A model generated the notes under the pieces. That model was not told where the DNA came from. It saw only the letters and a list, made by a program, of their open reading frames with translations, and made no database searches. A stretch of 37,918 nucleotides of DNA from Candidatus Kutchimonas denitrificans (GTDB taxonomy: Bacteria; Gemmatimonadota; Gemmatimonadetes; Palauibacterales; KS3-K002). Positions 36,230 to 37,918 of this stretch are shown one piece after another. Position 1 is the first letter of the stretch, and the number at the start of each line of letters is the position of its first letter. Position numbers and translations under genes: made by a program. The stretch spans positions 1 through 37,918 of the forward strand of contig JAACAK010000091.1 of the NCBI GenBank assembly GCA_011774835.1, read 5' to 3'.

Positions 36230-36532
36230 ATGGATCGACTAGAGACGCGCATCCAGGAGATCACCGACTGGCTGAAGGATTCTGCAGGGGAAGAGCTGGA
36301 AGTCGGCGAGCCGAAGAGCGACCTCGAGAGCGGCGACCACGAGTGGGTCGTCAGCGCCGAAGGTGACAAGATCGGAAGCCTCTGCATAGCGGAGGGGCGC
36401 CTGGGCGGGGACGCCGATGTCGCCGCCGAACTCGAGCGCCAGGAGTGGCTCGGCTGCATCCGCGAGCACACCCGCTGCCGGCTCGATTCGGATGGAACGC
36501 TGGCCCCATATCTTGGCGGTGGCGGCGTGTGA
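36230..36532 (+). CDS. small acidic protein, unknown
   Basis: About 100 residues from MDRLETRIQEITDWL. The composition is strongly acidic (EELEVGEPKSDLESGDHEW), with two or three Cys and a Gly-rich end (YLGGGGV); no signal or membrane segment. Not recognised. Start choice is uncertain: GTG at 36203 in the same frame would add nine residues. An AGGAGA (36195-36200) is better spaced for an ATG at 36207, which opens an 11-codon frame (MRIGRPGRWID) that stops at 36242, overlapping the ATG at 36230, a possible leader peptide. Coding is supported mainly by position and frame length. Confidence 0.5.
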   Translation: MDRLETRIQEITDWLKDSAGEELEVGEPKSDLESGDHEWVVSAEGDKIGSLCIAEGRLGGDADVAAELERQEWLGCIREHTRCRLDSDGTLAPYLGGGGV

Positions 36533-36555
36533 AAGCCTCAGAACCTCAGCGGTCG

Positions 36556-36660
36556 AGTACGAGTAGTAGGATAACGAGCACGACCAGGAGTAGGAGTACG
36601 ACTGATTGCAATCATGCTCGCGCTCCTACTGGTTATCGTGCTCCTGGTCGTAATCGTACT
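36556..36660. repeat. inverted triplet/hexamer repeat (NAN triplets)
   Basis: Left arm, from about 36555, reads in triplets with A in the middle almost throughout: GAG TAC GAG TAG TAG GAT, then AAC GAG CAC GAC CAG GAG, then TAG GAG TAC GAC. The right arm is the reverse complement of the same kind of sequence. The centre is a perfect palindrome TGATTGCAATCA (36603-36614), and the outer ends AGTACGA (36556) and TCGTACT (36660) are equidistant from it. It lies between the small acidic gene and tRNA-Sec. Confidence 0.8.
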
Positions 36661-36682
36661 TTCCGCTCGGGCGAATAGCGAC

Positions 36683-36779
36683 GGGGGCGGATCGGGCCTG
36701 GTGGCTCGACTGGTCTTCAAAACCAGCTGGGCGGAGTGATCCTTCGCCTGGTGGGTTCGATTCCCACACGTCCCCGCCA
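36683..36779 (+). tRNA. selC: tRNA-Sec, anticodon UCA
   Basis: Cloverleaf of 97 nt with all features of bacterial tRNA-Sec. The acceptor is GGGGGCGG (36683-36690) against ACGTCCCC (36768-36775), with one G-U and one end mismatch. The D-stem has six pairs, CGGGCC/GGCTCG (36693-36708), with a 4-nt loop. The anticodon stem is CTGGT/ACCAG with loop CTTCAAA and anticodon TCA at 36717-36719. There is a long variable arm with a GGCG/CGCC stem. The T-arm is GTGGG-TTCGATT-CCCAC, the discriminator G, and CCA is encoded. It pairs with SelB (21597-23498). No terminator was recognised downstream. Confidence 0.96.
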
Positions 36780-36991
36780 GATTCGGCGGCGCCTCCTTAT
36801 GCCGCTGGATTGGCCTTCTGGCGCCCCAATCGCACGCGTTTCGTGGCGCCAACATGCAACTCACCGACCCCCAGCGTGTATCTATCGATAATCGTTTGTG
36901 ATTCGCGCCGGCCGGTCTACCTTTATAGGTGGCCGGTCAAGACCGAACAGCACGCGTGCAGGAGCGCGAACCTGCGGGAAGGGGAAGTGAG

Positions 36992-37900
36992 ATGTTTGGG
37001 CAGCGATACAATCGACTGACATTACGTGAAGGCATCGCGAAGATCGTACCCCTAATGATGGCGTGCGCCGCCGTGTCACTGGCGTGTTCCGATGAGCCGA
37101 CGGGGCCGACGGGGGACGGGGTGTTCGGCGAGTGGCTGCGATCCGGGGGCGACGTGCGGACCTACGAGCTGCGCTTGCCGAGCTCGTACGACGGGAGCGA
37201 GCCCGCGCCGTTGTTGTTGGCATTTCACGGGAATCCGGACGACGCGGTGCACTTCGAGGCACGCACGGGCCTGACGCCGGTAGCCGACGAGGCGGGCTTC
37301 ATCACCGTCTACCCCGACGGGCTCGGTGGGACGTGGGGGCCGTGGGACAACCAGCTAGCTCTGGATCTGATAGAGGTGATGTCGGACAGCCTGTCGATAG
37401 ATCCGGAGCGCATCTACATCGCGGGCTACTCCGCCGGCGGTACGAGGACTCAGATCATCGCCTGTAAGCATTCCGACGTCTTCTCCGCCGCCGCGGTTGT
37501 GGGCGCAACCCTGGAGCTCGCCGTGTATGTCGACTGCCCCCTTCGGCATCCCATCTCCACGCTGTTCGTGCACGGCACCGAGGACCAGGCCTTTCCCTGG
37601 GGTGGTTTGACCAGCGGGTCACGGCGGCGCTTGTCCGTGGACGAGACACTGGAGCTCTGGACGGACCTCAGCGAGTGCATGGGCATGCCGGTGGTGGATA
37701 CGCTGCCCGACCGGGTGGATGACGGGACGCGGGTCTGGAGGGAACTCTGGACCGATTGCGACGGCGACTCCGAGGTGATGTTCTTCGGAGTCGAAGGCGG
37801 CGGCCACACCTGGCCCTCGGGGCCCGGGCCGTTCCCTCCCGGCCGGATCACCCAGGAGATCTCGAGCGAAGAGATTCTCGAATTCCTGGCCATTCACTGA
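36992..37900 (+). CDS. secreted LpqC / PHB-depolymerase-like esterase
   Basis: A 302-residue alpha/beta hydrolase. The catalytic triad is visible: Ser147 in AGYSAGGTRT, Asp198 in HGTEDQAFPWGG, and His272 in GGGHTWP. LLLAFHGNPDDAVHFEARTGLTPVADEAGFITVYPDG in outline is the oxyanion/cap segment of LpqC and PHB-depolymerase/feruloyl-esterase relatives. The N-terminus has a hydrophobic signal with a cysteine after SLA (C32); this could be a lipoprotein site, but Ser at -3 is atypical. The substrate is uncertain: polyester or phenolic ester. The start at 36992 is preceded by GGAAGGGGAAG. The 212-nt gap before it holds a short hairpin (CCGG...CCGG around 36912-36935) and no gene that I recognise. 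Confidence 0.88.
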   Translation: MFGQRYNRLTLREGIAKIVPLMMACAAVSLACSDEPTGPTGDGVFGEWLRSGGDVRTYELRLPSSYDGSEPAPLLLAFHGNPDDAVHFEARTGLTPVADEAGFITVYPDGLGGTWGPWDNQLALDLIEVMSDSLSIDPERIYIAGYSAGGTRTQIIACKHSDVFSAAAVVGATLELAVYVDCPLRHPISTLFVHGTEDQAFPWGGLTSGSRRRLSVDETLELWTDLSECMGMPVVDTLPDRVDDGTRVWRELWTDCDGDSEVMFFGVEGGGHTWPSGPGPFPPGRITQEISSEEILEFLAIH

Positions 37901-37918
37901 CGAAAAGAGTTACTCGGC

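Noticed and set aside
36533-36682. Selenoprotein extension of the small acidic gene through its TGA
   Set aside because: Reading past the TGA at 36530-36532 enters the triplet repeat and stops quickly; no conserved sequence or SECIS-like context was seen.

Overview
The window is a dense, GC-rich bacterial chromosome segment of about 38 kb. It carries roughly 41 protein genes, a tmRNA gene and a selenocysteine tRNA gene. No stretch longer than about 250 bases lacks a gene, and I see no phage, transposase or CRISPR. The organism is Gram-negative: it has an outer-membrane lipid transport system (MlaD/F/E), a heptose kinase for LPS, and secreted or beta-barrel-like proteins. A short secreted protein with an LEQNYPNPF plus FlgD-Ig-like domain is typical of the FCB group. 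Together with GC content and gene content this fits Gemmatimonadota or a close relative; that placement is inference.

Layout. 1-675 (-): OmpR/PhoB-type response regulator cut by the window edge. 843-3014 (+): biotin carrier protein and methylmalonyl-CoA mutase catalytic subunit (propionate/methylmalonyl metabolism). 3080-16794 (+): a nearly gapless run of 17 genes, most touching or overlapping: fmdB-like, argS, an outer-membrane-like protein, ribD, ribE, ribBA, ribH, nusB, a GT4 glycosyltransferase, hpf, hprK, then a complete mannose-family PTS (EIIA, EIIB, EIIC, EIID), HPr and Enzyme I. 16888-19469 (+): metK and ahcY (methyl cycle). 19558-23498 (+): bifunctional-nuclease-family protein, an exported unknown, recO, selB. 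23632-24102 (+): the small FlgD-Ig-like secreted protein. 24115-24940 (-): ptsN-like EIIA-Ntr and a coiled-coil zinc-ribbon protein. 25184-27397 (+): larB and a GAF-GAF-GGDEF diguanylate cyclase. 27451-27806: ssrA tmRNA with its terminator. 27938-29410 (+): thiI with rhodanese domain. 29530-32196 (-): mlaE-mlaF-mlaD operon. 32259-35331 (+): heptose-7-phosphate kinase, formate-THF ligase, RidA. 35328-35999 (-): ferritin-like protein. 36230-36532 (+): small acidic unknown. 36683-36779 (+): tRNA-Sec (anticodon UCA). 36992-37900 (+): secreted LpqC/PHB-depolymerase-like esterase.

How the genes work together. The PTS block has every phosphotransfer residue in place (EI His194, HPr His21, EIIA His12, EIIB His14), plus HPr Ser52 and an intact HPr kinase. 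It therefore looks like a working, HPrK-controlled sugar transport or sensing system, with a second EIIA (PtsN) elsewhere in the window. SelB and tRNA-Sec show that UGA is read as selenocysteine, although no selenoprotein was recognised here.

The least explained features are three intergenic elements, at the tmRNA gene, between thiI and mlaD, and beside tRNA-Sec. Each is built from short degenerate units (7, 7 and 3/6 nt) that run one way and then return as the reverse complement. The units of the three elements are unrelated, but the architecture is the same. The EIIC gene has no AUG, GUG or UUG codon at the place where family alignment puts its start.
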